Shown: positions 1-9,011 of the stretch, piece after piece
Layout: each line of letters opens with the position of its first letter
How positions within the stretch are numbered: the first letter of the stretch is position 1
Source: JBEKTY01 sp049515555
GTDB lineage: Bacteria; Planctomycetota; Planctomycetia; Pirellulales; Thermoguttaceae
Assembly: GCA_049515555.1 (NCBI GenBank)
Contig: JBEKTY010000023.1
Location: 1-63,136, forward strand
Reading direction: 5' to 3'
DNA: 63,136 nt
Notes under the pieces: model-generated
Databases searched by the model: none
Seen by the model: only the letters and a program-made list of their open reading frames with translations
Told to the model about the DNA's origin: nothing
Translations under genes and position numbers: made by a program

Positions 1-197
1 AGGTGCCGACCGCCCCGACTATACAAGGAGGGACAACTGGTGTGTGGCGGGCAGCAAAGGATAGTGGACCAAGCCAAGGCCCAGGGTAATGCCTGGGATA
101 CGGGGGTAGTTCCCGGCCATCCCTCGGGATGGAGCAGAATTCCACGTGCTGATGAAGTGAAGGTAAAAATGTTGCACCGCAGTTACGAGGGAAAGGC
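1..197 (+). mobile_element. Group II intron RNA, partial (5' of the ORF)
   Basis: This stretch directly precedes a group II intron reverse transcriptase fragment and has the look of the structured RNA leading into such an ORF: several short GC stems, for example GCCCAGGGTAATGCCTGGG near 81-99, and a GGGAAAGG ribosome site at the end. Only the part nearest the ORF lies in the window, so the 5' boundary and exon junction cannot be seen. No domain V or 3' end was found downstream, so the element is truncated. The call depends mainly on the adjacent protein. Confidence 0.5.
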
Positions 198-823
198 GTG
201 TTGACGATGGGGAAACCCATTGACGCAAATGGAACTCAGGCCGCTCTCACCTGGAGCCAGATCGACTGGCGAAAGGTCGAGAAGACCGTTCTACGTCTGC
301 AACATCGAATCTTCATGGCCAAGGTCAAAGGCGACGTCAAGGGGATGGAATCCCTACAACGTTTGCTGGCTTCCTCTCGGGCTGCGAAACTTCTGGCCAT
401 CCGCAAGGTTGGTCAGGAAAACAGCGGCCGGAGAACTCCCGGTATTGACGGAGTCGTAAGTATCTCCGATACCCACCGGGAACGTTTGTTCAAGGACGGT
501 CTTAACCTGAAGGACTACGTTCCGCTGCCGGTTCGACGGATGTTCATCCCGAAAACCAGCGGAAAACTCCGCCCTTTAGGAATTCCCACCATGAAAGATA
601 GGGCGCTGCAATGCCTGGTGAAACTGGCCATGGAACCGGAATGGGAAGCGGTCTTCGAGCCGCGGTCCTACGGTTTCCGGCCCGGTCGATCCGTGCAAGA
701 CGCAGCGGCGGCGGTCAAACACGGCTTAGGGGCCGAAGGTAGCGGCGACACCAAACAGCGGGCACGATGCTGCTGGGTGCTGGACGCCGACATTAAAAGC
801 TTCTTCGACGAAATTGAGCACGG
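198..823 (+). pseudogene. ltrA: Truncated group II intron reverse transcriptase/maturase
   Basis: The frame encodes the N-terminal part of a group II intron-encoded protein, which normally is a reverse transcriptase and maturase of about 400-600 residues. Visible RT blocks are the GIDGV segment, SGKLRPLGIPTMKDRALQ, YGFRPGRSVQDA and VLDADIKSFFDEIEH, which carries the first catalytic aspartate. The frame then breaks at about residue 208 and reads only a short unrelated tail before a stop at 854. The YADD motif, thumb and maturase domains are missing, so it cannot be active. The start may be GTG 198 or ATG 207, the latter better spaced from GGGAAAGG. The break lies where a different coding frame, resembling Ku, begins, which suggests a deletion join. 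Confidence 0.85.
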
Positions 824-1069
824 CGCCAGGACCTGCGTCCGCTTCTGCGGCTGATCGACACCATCGATGGAGAAATTTCCTGGGAGGATTACCAGGACGA
901 TACGGAGCGGCGACTCACGAAACTCGTCGAAGCGAAGGTCGCGGCTGCCCAGAATCCGCGTGCGGGACGGGGCAATGGCAAGCATCGCTCGGGTAACGGA
1001 CGATCCAACGGGCATGCCGATCCCACCGCCGCAGACGAAACGCCCGCCCGCCGTCGCAAGGCCGCCTGA
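824..1069 (+). pseudogene. Ku-like DNA end-binding protein, C-terminal remnant
   Basis: Read in the second forward frame, this stretch gives 81 residues ending in a stop. It starts RQDLRPLLRLIDTIDG and contains EDYQDDTERRLTKLVEAKVA, then a basic, low-complexity tail ending RRRKAA. The 'LI....(D/E)Y.D.....L..L.EAK' pattern matches the end of the core of bacterial Ku (non-homologous end joining), where the family has a segment like KYxDxYRExLxxLIEAK followed by a variable basic tail. There is no start codon and the whole beta-barrel core is absent, so it is a relic. It is joined head-on to the truncated reverse transcriptase. Identification rests on one short motif and is moderate. Confidence 0.5.
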
Positions 1070-1108
1070 ATCGGTCCACAACTTCTCTATTTCAGGAAAG
1101 GGCTCTTC

Positions 1109-1390
1109 ATGACTGAAGCGAATCGTGTGGGCAACCTTTCGACCTTTCGCATTCGGCGGCGGACACCGGGTTCTTTCCTGCTGGTGCCTTCCCTAAGGCA
1201 GGGCCGATCGATTCGATGCCAGGGGCAGTTGGAGGCCGCCGCCGCAGTCATCTTGGCTGCCTGTCCCAAAGTCGTCCACATCCAGGAGCAGCCCCTAGCG
1301 ATCTGGTACGAATGGCGGGGCGCGCAATCGGAGCTCCCGGAATCGCAGCCCAGACAGTATATACTATGTACGAAACGCCCCAGGTCGTGA
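1109..1390 (+). pseudogene. TnsA-like endonuclease, N-terminal fragment
   Basis: A 93-residue frame starts at an ATG with a well-placed AGGAAAGGG ribosome site. Its middle part, QLEAAAAVILAACPKVV followed by HIQEQPLAIWYEW, resembles the start of TnsA-type transposon endonucleases, in which a glutamate-anchored helix is followed by 'P.V..I.EQP..I.Y'. The catalytic region that should follow (a 'YTPDF'-like strand and downstream lysine) is absent and the frame ends in unrelated sequence. It is probably a truncated end of a Tn7-like or solitary TnsA gene. An unrelated hypothetical ORF is the alternative. Confidence 0.35.
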
Positions 1391-1684
1391 ACACTGACTT
1401 GCCCACTGGCTCCCATCCCAGTAAGCGAGAGCCCGCGGCGACGCGGTTTTCCCCAAAATCAACCCGTAAGCTGTTCTCGGGACTGGCGAAGCCGAACGAT
1501 GCTCTAAGTGCAAGAAGGTCAACACCTTACGGCCGAGATTCCGCAACCCGAAAATCGCCGGACTAGCGCACCCGACTGGGTCGCTGCACAGGAGATGATC
1601 GCTGACTGTGAGGCCGGGAAATAGGGAACACGGACTCGCGTTTCTGTCAGAACCGCAAGGTAACGCGTGCCGCGGCCGAGATAC
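1391..1684. other. Intergenic debris, no gene recognised
   Basis: Both strands hold only short frames without recognisable domains. One short forward frame contains a CSKCKK pair of cysteines near 1508-1525 but no second half of a zinc ribbon. No clear terminator was seen for the minus-strand operon that ends at 1685. Confidence 0.4.
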
Positions 1685-3439
1685 CTAGGGCCGACGGGAT
1701 AGCTGCTCCAACAACTGCCGCCGTGCCCGATTGAACTCCGTTGGGTCGAGTGTGTAGTCCGTCAGACTGCGGACTACGGAGCGGCAGATTGTGTCGGCTT
1801 TCTCGGGCGATCGGGCCGCCAACAGGCGCAGTAGCTCGTAGTCCTCGATGCCGTCGCGCATGGCCTCGTAACGCAAGCTGTCCGAGGAGTGCCTCTTATC
1901 GTACTCCGGCCGCGCGCCGTGTAACCTCGCCACGCCAGGATACACCAGGTGCCCGTCGCCCGGCGGATCGCCCGCGTTCTGAAAGGGGTTGCCCCAGGAG
2001 GGGTTAAAACCCCAGTGCAGAAAGCCCGTGGTGCTGGTCGCAAAGTTCGCCCAGTGCAGCAGCCGCGTCTTCAACAGGGGGTAGTCGATCATGCGGTTCA
2101 TGTACCGACCGCGCGGCCGCTCGCAGGTATAGAACCAGATCTCGTCGCCTGCGGCCTGCCGATCCTTGAAGAACTTCGCGTTGTGGTCCAACCGGTCCAG
2201 AAGCGGTGCCCAGATATCCAGCGCGCCGACAATATTCGTCGCCCGATTGGCCTCGGCGCGGCGGAGCTTCGGGGCGTATTTCTTCACCAGTTGTCCGAGC
2301 CGCACGTAGGCCGCGGCGTTCGTGTCCACCGGCTCATCTGCCTGGAGCTGGATGTAACTGTCCAGCCAGCGTTTCTCCTCCAGGTGCTTATGGAACGCGG
2401 GCAGGAACTTGGCCAGGTACTTCTCGAAGGCTGCGCTGGTGACCCACACGCGCTTCTTGCCTTCGTCCGTGGACTTCGGGTCTTCCGGGGCGGGATAAAC
2501 GCCCGTCGAGCCGTCGCGACGCAGGAGTTTCATCGGGATGGCATAGAAGTCTTTCGACATCCACTCGTGGCGGCCGGCGAGGGCCGAGCCCATCACATAA
2601 GGCAGCCCTGCCGCACGGAAGGTCTCCACCATGCGATCGAAGTGCTGGAAATCCAGACACACGCCGCCGTCTTCTTGCTCGACCGCGTCGATCGTCTCGT
2701 GGAGCAAGACGTGGCCCACGCTCTGGCGGTGCCTGGCCATGCTCCGGGCGTCGGCGGCCACCAGTTCCCAGAACCGCTCGTCCCACCAACGGACCTGGTA
2801 GGTGTGCGTGAGCACAACCGGGTAGTACCAGTTCACGACCTTGAGCGTCATGGCTGGGGGAAGCTGCGCGGCGTGGACCGTGACCTGGACCGGGATGGAA
2901 TGCCGACGACCGTCGGCCGTCAGCGCGACTTGCCCGCGGTAAATTCCGGGCGCCGCGTCGTCGGGTACGCGCACAGTAAGCCAAACCGCCCCGGTGCGAT
3001 TCGCCTCGACCGCGATGGAATCGTCTTCCAGCAGCGGATCGGGAATCTCGACCGGCGCCCGGGCCACGAGGACCTGCGGGCCAGTCTCCGCCAAGTGCGG
3101 CTCGGTGTTCTTGCGGACCGGCACATAGCCCACCCATCGGACCTGGGGAGCTTCGAGCGTCGAACCGTCCGCCGAAACCAGGGGAGTGGCTGTCGCCGCG
3201 AGTTGCTTGACCTCGCCTTCCGCCCGGAAGGCGATCTGGCCGTTCTCGATCTCGCCCCGACAGGCGTCGATGACCACGCCAGCCGGGGGCTGGGGCGGCG
3301 GCACATCGGTCCTCAGCACCTTGATCAGCGGGTCAACGGGCCAGACCTTCAACGTCACCTCGCCGGCGGCCGGCAGTTGCCAACCACCGACGGCCGCCAG
3401 CACACCGCACCACCAGATTGCGTTGCGAGTTCTCCGCAT
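1685..3439 (-). CDS. Secreted DUF4091 protein
   Basis: A 584-residue exported protein. The chosen ATG at 3439 has a GAAAGGA ribosome site and opens a Sec signal (MRRTRNAIWWCGVLAAVGGW); an upstream in-frame start would overlap the previous gene. The C-terminal third carries the hallmarks of DUF4091, a family of putative glycoside-hydrolase-like proteins: YPLLKTRLLHW, GFLHWGFN and EAMRDGIEDYELLRLL. The N-terminal part is a beta-sandwich region with 'WPVDPLIKVL'. It is the last gene of the minus-strand operon and a paralogue of the operon's first gene, which has an extra C-terminal domain. Its substrate is unknown. Confidence 0.85.
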   Translation of the reverse strand: MRRTRNAIWWCGVLAAVGGWQLPAAGEVTLKVWPVDPLIKVLRTDVPPPQPPAGVVIDACRGEIENGQIAFRAEGEVKQLAATATPLVSADGSTLEAPQVRWVGYVPVRKNTEPHLAETGPQVLVARAPVEIPDPLLEDDSIAVEANRTGAVWLTVRVPDDAAPGIYRGQVALTADGRRHSIPVQVTVHAAQLPPAMTLKVVNWYYPVVLTHTYQVRWWDERFWELVAADARSMARHRQSVGHVLLHETIDAVEQEDGGVCLDFQHFDRMVETFRAAGLPYVMGSALAGRHEWMSKDFYAIPMKLLRRDGSTGVYPAPEDPKSTDEGKKRVWVTSAAFEKYLAKFLPAFHKHLEEKRWLDSYIQLQADEPVDTNAAAYVRLGQLVKKYAPKLRRAEANRATNIVGALDIWAPLLDRLDHNAKFFKDRQAAGDEIWFYTCERPRGRYMNRMIDYPLLKTRLLHWANFATSTTGFLHWGFNPSWGNPFQNAGDPPGDGHLVYPGVARLHGARPEYDKRHSSDSLRYEAMRDGIEDYELLRLLAARSPEKADTICRSVVRSLTDYTLDPTEFNRARRQLLEQLSRRP

Positions 3440-3464
3440 GATATTGGTCCTTTCAAGCAGTGCT

Positions 3465-4940
3465 TCACCGTTGCGGAACATCCGTCCGGAACGGCGAAGC
3501 GGGAAGGCCGGCAGTGTTGTACAAATTGCCGACCGGGTTCTTCGCCCAACTGTAGCGCGCGGCGGCAGGCTGAGAGACGGCATCACTCCACACCACGACC
3601 GTCTGGCCGTCGATTTTGGCCTGAGCCCAGACGAACTTGCCGTTCGGACCGGCGATGGCGAACCCCTTCAGTGACTGGCGGTCGCGCGTGGTCAGGCCGC
3701 CGGTCACATGGTCGAAGCGCAGCCGGACCTGGTTGCCTTCCACGGTCATCGCCCGGTAAGTCGGGCCGGAGAATTCCAGCCTTCTGCCATAAACCGTAGC
3801 CAGCGCCATCAGGGCAAGCCGATGTGCGACATCGTGCTTGTTCGGCGGATGGACGTCACGCGGCGTGCCCAGGTCGATGGTGACCGCCATGCCCGTGTTC
3901 GGCGTCTGCAACCAAGTGAGGAGCTGGCCCTCGCGGGTGTCGATCCAGTTTTCGCCGTCGCTCGGCTCGACGGGCAGGGTTTGCTGTCCGTCTTCCGTGG
4001 CCAGGTGCCGGAAGTAGTTCGGCAGTTGAACGAAGAGGAAGGGAAAATCGCCTTGCCCCCACGCCTGACGCCAACCCTTGATTAGGGCCGGAAACGCTAC
4101 GCCATAGGGCACATTCCCTGGCCCGGCACCCGACTCGCCCTGATACCACAGCACCCCGCGAATCGCATAGGGAACCAGCGGCGCAATGCAGTTGTTGTAC
4201 CAGAACCCGGGCACGGCCCGGTCATTCAGCGGGCGTTTGACGCTCTCTAGGGCATACGCGTCCATGAATGGCTTCATCGCTGGCGAAGAGCGGATCGAAT
4301 CCAGGCTCATCCAGGAGCTGACGGGCGTGGTGCCTTCGGCGACGTGGATGAATCCTACGGGCACCTTGAGTTCCCTCTGGACTTCCTGCGCGAAGAAGTA
4401 GCCGACGGCGGAGAAGTCCCCGACGTTCTGCGGGCTCGCCGCTCGCCACTGACCGCGGACGTTCTGCAAAGGCTTTTCACATTGGTCGTAGCGCGCCGCC
4501 GATAGCCGGAACTCGCGGATGGTCGGATACTTTCCGGCCTCGGCAATAGCCTGCGCCGCCGTCGTGCTCTTCTGGACCGGTCAGTGCATGTTCGACTGCC
4601 CTGAGCCGACCCATACCTCGCCCACGAGCACATTGCGCACGGTGATCGTGTTCCGGCCGGAGGCAACGAGTTCCAGCGGCCCGCCGGCCTTCATCGGCGT
4701 CAACTTCACCATCCACTTGCCCTTGGCGTCGGGCATGGCGGTGGCGGTCTGGCTGTTCAACGTGACGGTGACCGTCTCCCCCGGGTCAGCCGATCCCCAG
4801 ACCGGAATCCTCATCTCCTGCTGCAGCACCATGTTGTCGGAGAACAAGCTGTGGAGCCTCACGTCGGCCTGGGACGTAGCGCAGTCGAACACGACGGCAG
4901 CCAGCAACAGACATGAGAAGGACCGACATCGCTTCCGCAT
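3465..4940 (-). pseudogene. Sialate O-acetylesterase-like, in-frame TGA
   Basis: Two collinear frames in the same phase make one 491-codon gene for a secreted SGNH-type sialate O-acetylesterase, which removes acetyl groups from sugars. The first part (119 residues) has a signal peptide and the catalytic-serine block VGSGQSNMH, with Ser at about 116. It is interrupted by a TGA at 4583-4581, and the frame then continues PVQKSTTAAQAIAEAG to the end, including VLWYQGESGAG and the DVHPPNKHD block carrying the catalytic Asp/His. Family members have GQSNMxW here, so the TGA stands where a TGG Trp codon is expected. ATG 4940 follows a GGGAGG site. It could be an inactivated gene, rare read-through, or an assembly error. 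Confidence 0.85.
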
Positions 4941-4979
4941 CAATTGCCTCCCTTCGTGGCAACGCCTTTGCGTCCGCTT

Positions 4980-7481
4980 TCATCTCACCGTTTGCTGTGA
5001 TGGGGCACCCGCAGGCGACCAGCCGCAGGGCGAGTAGGCGTGCAGGCAGGCAACCAGTTTGTCGATGTAGTACCAGTCGCCCACCGGGACCAGGGGCACG
5101 TCCAGACGCCGCCTCAGCCAGTCGCCGTTCTTGCCCAAGACCCAGGCATGGCAAAGGAAGATTTGCTGGGCGTCCTGGGGGTAGTTGTGCCACCATTCTT
5201 CGAGGTTCCGCGGGGTTCCCAGGGCGAGGAAGGCATCGGGGTGGTACCGGGTGACCGCCTTGGCAAAGCCCTCGGCTTCCGGTTTCAGGTAGTCGGCTGA
5301 GAAGCGTGCCACTTCCGGAACCATGCAGGCCAGCGGGCCGTAGACTTCGCGGAAGCGGCCGAACGTCTGCCAATCGAGATCCCAACCGCCCCCGCCGTCC
5401 AAGATCGCTTCCTTCTCGGTCAGATGGACGCACTGCGGGTCGTCGGCCGGATCAAACCCCTCCGGCTGGAGCAGGAAGCCTCCGCATGAATACAGCCAAC
5501 GAGGGTACTGCTGGAGCGCGTAGCGATGCGTCAGCGACCGCGATAGTTGCACGAGAGCCAGACTCTCCAGTTCGCCGTCGTTCGTCCAACGTGCCAGTCT
5601 AGCCAGACCGATACACGCGGCGGCGTAACGATTGACTTCGTGGATGAGGTTCCATCCGTAGGAACAATACTCCTTGTCACGCAGGTCCTCCGGCCACGAA
5701 TACCATCCGAGCGTGGCCCACTCGATGCGCTGAAACCAAGGTTCGAGGGTCCGCTGGATGACCTCACGGAGTTCGACGCCGTCGCTCTTGATCCTGTCCG
5801 GCCCGACGGCCTGATAATAGCAGGCCAGGTCGTAAAGCGATTCCGCGGGCACCGTCTTGGTTCGCTGGTGAAAGTTCCACGCGGCGAAGTGCGCGAGACG
5901 CTTATACTGCGGCAGGGGCGCCACCTCGCGGCGCGCGCCCTTGTCGTAGGGGAGATGGTCTACGGTTTCCGGCGGGAAGGCGGCCCGCTCGGCCCGCATG
6001 TACTCCAAGACCTTCTGCCGCCGCGGGCCGTCCAAGTACGGAAGCGTCCGCGCCAAGGTGGAAAGGGACTGGCCGGGCGCCGAGTACAAGAGTCGCACTT
6101 GCGAAGCCTCGCGGTTGCCCCAGTACCACGATGTCTTGAACGGCAGATCGAAGGGCGTCAGGTGCCCCGCTGCCAGCACGCGGTCGATTTCTACCTTGAG
6201 CCTTGCCTCGACTGCCCCCGCGCCGGGGTTGGAGTAGGGTGGCGATACCGCTGGCTGTCCCATGGCCTCGCGCGCGTACTTCGTGAGTCCCGCAATGCGC
6301 ACTTCGTAGCGCTCTGCGTTGCTCACCCCTGCATAGGGCCCGCAATACGTCTCTAAGCCACTCTGCTCCACCGTCCCCGTGACGACGATGGGGAATTTTC
6401 TTTGACGCGCCAGTTCGAGGACCGGAGGAAGCGGCGCAAAACGTCTTCCACCAGCACGGACCGTCACGAAGGTGAATTGCTCGTGGAAGACCGCCGCGTC
6501 GGAGGCGGCGTCGTAACGGGCGGTCTCCCTTACGCTATGTGGGAACTCGGCGAGTCGCTCGGCCCACCAGTCGCACCGTGCGATGATCTCCTTCCGAAGG
6601 CTGCCGCCGGAAGACCATGCCTTGGTTTCGGCCGCCGGGGGCAAGCGATGGCCGAGGAGCGGCAGCAGGACCATCTTTGCGCCCGGTTTAGGGAAAGTGA
6701 GGACCAGCGAGCCTTCGGGTCCCATGCCTTCGTCGCCGGTCAGTCGCACCGTCGGGGTCCGAGAAAAGACCATCAACATCGGCGCGTCGCCCGCCGCAAT
6801 GTTGACGCGATCGCCTGTCAAGGGTTGGCTGACGGTCGCGCCGGTGAGAAACCAAGCGTCGGCCCCATACCAGAGCAGCAGCCAGCCTTTCTCCGCCGGG
6901 CCCAAGGAGACCGGTTGCCCTTGGCTAGTCAACGTGCCCAGGCGCACCGTATTTCCGTCACTCAAAGCATAGTTCCGTGGGGCCCGTGGAGGCCCGACCA
7001 TCTTGGCATATTCTGGCGGCGGAGTCCATTTCGTGTCCATCAGGAAAGGCGTCTTAGCGCCGGCAAAAAGTGTCAGGGTGTCGGCATCTTCGAGTTCGAA
7101 CAACATCGCCGGGCTAAGGCGGTTCACGTTGAGTTTGACGCACCCCACGCGGTAGGACCGCTGCGCCCAGTCTGGGACTCCATGAGCAACTCCTACGGAC
7201 GCGACGCGGCCGCGCATCTCGCCCAACACAATTCTCTGGTAGTGCTCGATCCGCCAATAGGCGCCCAACCTCTTTCCGCCGCGCAATGCCAAGCGAAGTG
7301 GCGATCCCGGCTTCTCGTCCTTTTCCAGGCACATGCCGAGCCCCGAGCCATCCGGCATCGCGCATGACGTCGGTGTCGATTCTCGCTCGCCGGCCCGCGC
7401 CGCGAAGGGTACGGCCGCCATCACCAGTACCGCCGCGCCGACCCCAATCGCTGCGAAGGTCCGCCTTATTCCGCAGGACAT
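4980..7481 (-). CDS. Secreted T-family protein (alpha/alpha toroid-like)
   Basis: An 833-residue exported protein of a family I cannot name. After a Sec signal it has a first beta-rich region (about 30-310) with VNRLSPAMLFELED and LLLWYGADAWF, a second beta domain (about 315-420) with VRETARYDAASDAAV and RFAPLPPVLELA, and an all-helical region (about 430-833) that opens AAGHLTPFDL and closes DVPLVPVGDWYYIDKL. The helical region with paired helices suggests an alpha/alpha toroid as in many lyases and glycosidases, but this is inference. The ribosome site GAAGGGAG overlaps the end of the preceding propeller gene, only 3 bases upstream, which implies coupled expression. Closest relative in the window by eye is the 43442-45892 protein. 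Confidence 0.75.
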   Translation of the reverse strand: MSCGIRRTFAAIGVGAAVLVMAAVPFAARAGERESTPTSCAMPDGSGLGMCLEKDEKPGSPLRLALRGGKRLGAYWRIEHYQRIVLGEMRGRVASVGVAHGVPDWAQRSYRVGCVKLNVNRLSPAMLFELEDADTLTLFAGAKTPFLMDTKWTPPPEYAKMVGPPRAPRNYALSDGNTVRLGTLTSQGQPVSLGPAEKGWLLLWYGADAWFLTGATVSQPLTGDRVNIAAGDAPMLMVFSRTPTVRLTGDEGMGPEGSLVLTFPKPGAKMVLLPLLGHRLPPAAETKAWSSGGSLRKEIIARCDWWAERLAEFPHSVRETARYDAASDAAVFHEQFTFVTVRAGGRRFAPLPPVLELARQRKFPIVVTGTVEQSGLETYCGPYAGVSNAERYEVRIAGLTKYAREAMGQPAVSPPYSNPGAGAVEARLKVEIDRVLAAGHLTPFDLPFKTSWYWGNREASQVRLLYSAPGQSLSTLARTLPYLDGPRRQKVLEYMRAERAAFPPETVDHLPYDKGARREVAPLPQYKRLAHFAAWNFHQRTKTVPAESLYDLACYYQAVGPDRIKSDGVELREVIQRTLEPWFQRIEWATLGWYSWPEDLRDKEYCSYGWNLIHEVNRYAAACIGLARLARWTNDGELESLALVQLSRSLTHRYALQQYPRWLYSCGGFLLQPEGFDPADDPQCVHLTEKEAILDGGGGWDLDWQTFGRFREVYGPLACMVPEVARFSADYLKPEAEGFAKAVTRYHPDAFLALGTPRNLEEWWHNYPQDAQQIFLCHAWVLGKNGDWLRRRLDVPLVPVGDWYYIDKLVACLHAYSPCGWSPAGAPSQQTVR

Positions 7482-7484
7482 CGT

Positions 7485-9011
7485 TCATCTCCCTTCAACA
7501 GCAATGATCTGCTGCGCCTGTTTGACCCAGTAGAAGCGATTGCCGGCGATCACCGTCGGTGATACGCCTTGGATGCCCCACATCTCGCCGGCGTAGCCCA
7601 TGCGCCTTTCCGACAAGGGGCAGGACGGGGCCCAGGCCAACGGAACGACCGACACTCGCTTCGCCGGCACCTGTCTGTGAGGCAATTGCGACATCTCCCG
7701 ATGCGTGTAGTCGAAGACGAATCCCGCCCACTGGCCGTGTCCACCGCGAATGTAGTTCTTGGAAAAGACCCTTGTGCCACCCACAGACAGAATCTCCGAG
7801 TTGTCGGTGGCCGACGGCTGGAACTCATCCATGATGTCCCAGACCTGATTCTTGACCAGGTCGATCCGGGCGACCTTCATGCCCCCGGCCATCTCGCAGG
7901 GCCTCACCAGCCGGCCTTCCCTGTCGAACGTAAGCGGCTGGTTGACCTGTTCCAGCCCCGCGCCTCCATAGAAGTTCAGCGGAACGAAGGGCTGCTTGCC
8001 GTCGCTTTCGTTGAGCAGGAAGAGCGTCTGCATCGCCGGATGGTCCTTCAATTCCTCCAATAGCGCAGCCTCCGCCTGGACCAGCGACGTCGGGCGCTCG
8101 CCGTTATGCACGGGTCGGCCGATCGCTTCCTTGGGAAGCGTCTGTTTCTTTCCTGCCGCAACGGCCGGCTCCGTGGTCACCAGCACCCACCCACCATGCG
8201 CCACAGGATAGAAATCGCGGATTGCCAGGCCGGCGAGTTGCGCGCTCTTCCAGATCAGAGCGCCGGTCCTAGCATCCATCGCGTGGGCGACCATGTCCTC
8301 CGTCACCGCATAGACGCGGCCATTGTTCCACGCGGCCGAGGTGTACAGGTTCCAGGAGAGCTTCTGCTTCCACTGCAGTTGGCCGCCCGTGCTCAGCGCC
8401 AGCATGGTTCCCTGCCGGGTGCCGATGAACACCGAGTCGTCGGCCACGCACGGCGAAGCCGAGATGTTCTCCTCGGCGTCGAACTGCCACAGTTTCTCGC
8501 CGGTCTTCGCGTCCAGGCCAAAGACCAAGCCCTCCCAGGAAGCGACGAAGACCTTTCCGGTCCCGCCGTAGGGCGCCGTGCCCGCGGCCGCCCCGCCCCA
8601 CATGCAGTCGCCCGTCTTGAAGTGCCACAGCCGCTCACCGGTGTTGAGGTCCAGGGCGTAAACGCTCCCCTGGAGTGTTGAATGGTAGACGCGTCTGTCG
8701 GCCACCACGGGCTGCGCGGCATAGATCATCTCCGGCGCCAAGTCGGCGATCCAGGCGACCGAGTACGGCGGAGCCGGCGAATCATGCGTGAAGTTGGCGT
8801 GTTGCGGACATCCGCCCTGCTGCGGCCACGAACCGGCTGGCGGGGCATGAGGCCCGCCGCCGGCCGCGCGCGATTCCGTCGACACACCTGAGGTGGGCGG
8901 GCGCTCGGCCGCGGCGATCTCGTCTCTCGTCAGCCCCGCCAACGCGCAGAGCACCGCCACTGAGGCCAACGCATCTTTGCACCTTCCTCCTGTCGATAAG
9001 ATCCTTGTCAT
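7485..9011 (-). CDS. Secreted PQQ-like beta-propeller protein
   Basis: A 508-residue exported protein built of PQQ-like repeats, seen as repeated 'VYALD..TGE.LW.F' blocks (YALDLNTGERLWHFKTGD, FGLDAKTGEKLWQFDAEE, HAMDARTGALIWK). It starts at an ATG that overlaps the stop of the upstream toroid gene as ATGA and pairs with the toroid gene downstream. After the signal it reads WPQQGGCPQHANFTHDSPAP, very close to the propeller proteins at 41988 and 45908, so this arm and the plus-strand arm share recent ancestry. BamB-like propellers of this size usually bind partners or ligands and need no PQQ cofactor. No quinoprotein dehydrogenase cysteine pair or cytochrome domain was seen. Confidence 0.85.
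   Translation of the reverse strand: MTRILSTGGRCKDALASVAVLCALAGLTRDEIAAAERPPTSGVSTESRAAGGGPHAPPAGSWPQQGGCPQHANFTHDSPAPPYSVAWIADLAPEMIYAAQPVVADRRVYHSTLQGSVYALDLNTGERLWHFKTGDCMWGGAAAGTAPYGGTGKVFVASWEGLVFGLDAKTGEKLWQFDAEENISASPCVADDSVFIGTRQGTMLALSTGGQLQWKQKLSWNLYTSAAWNNGRVYAVTEDMVAHAMDARTGALIWKSAQLAGLAIRDFYPVAHGGWVLVTTEPAVAAGKKQTLPKEAIGRPVHNGERPTSLVQAEAALLEELKDHPAMQTLFLLNESDGKQPFVPLNFYGGAGLEQVNQPLTFDREGRLVRPCEMAGGMKVARIDLVKNQVWDIMDEFQPSATDNSEILSVGGTRVFSKNYIRGGHGQWAGFVFDYTHREMSQLPHRQVPAKRVSVVPLAWAPSCPLSERRMGYAGEMWGIQGVSPTVIAGNRFYWVKQAQQIIAVEGR

Noticed and set aside
1949..3799. A 616-residue open frame on the plus strand
   Set aside because: It is antisense to the DUF4091 and esterase genes, with a His/Arg-rich low-information sequence and no domains.
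4581..4583. UGA recoded as tryptophan in this organism
   Set aside because: Many intact genes here end with TGA in ATGA overlaps, so UGA is a normal stop; a point mutation is simpler.
7485..9011. PQQ-dependent alcohol dehydrogenase
   Set aside because: The propeller proteins are about 430-510 residues, lack a visible cysteine pair and cytochrome domain, and look like BamB-type non-quinone propellers.
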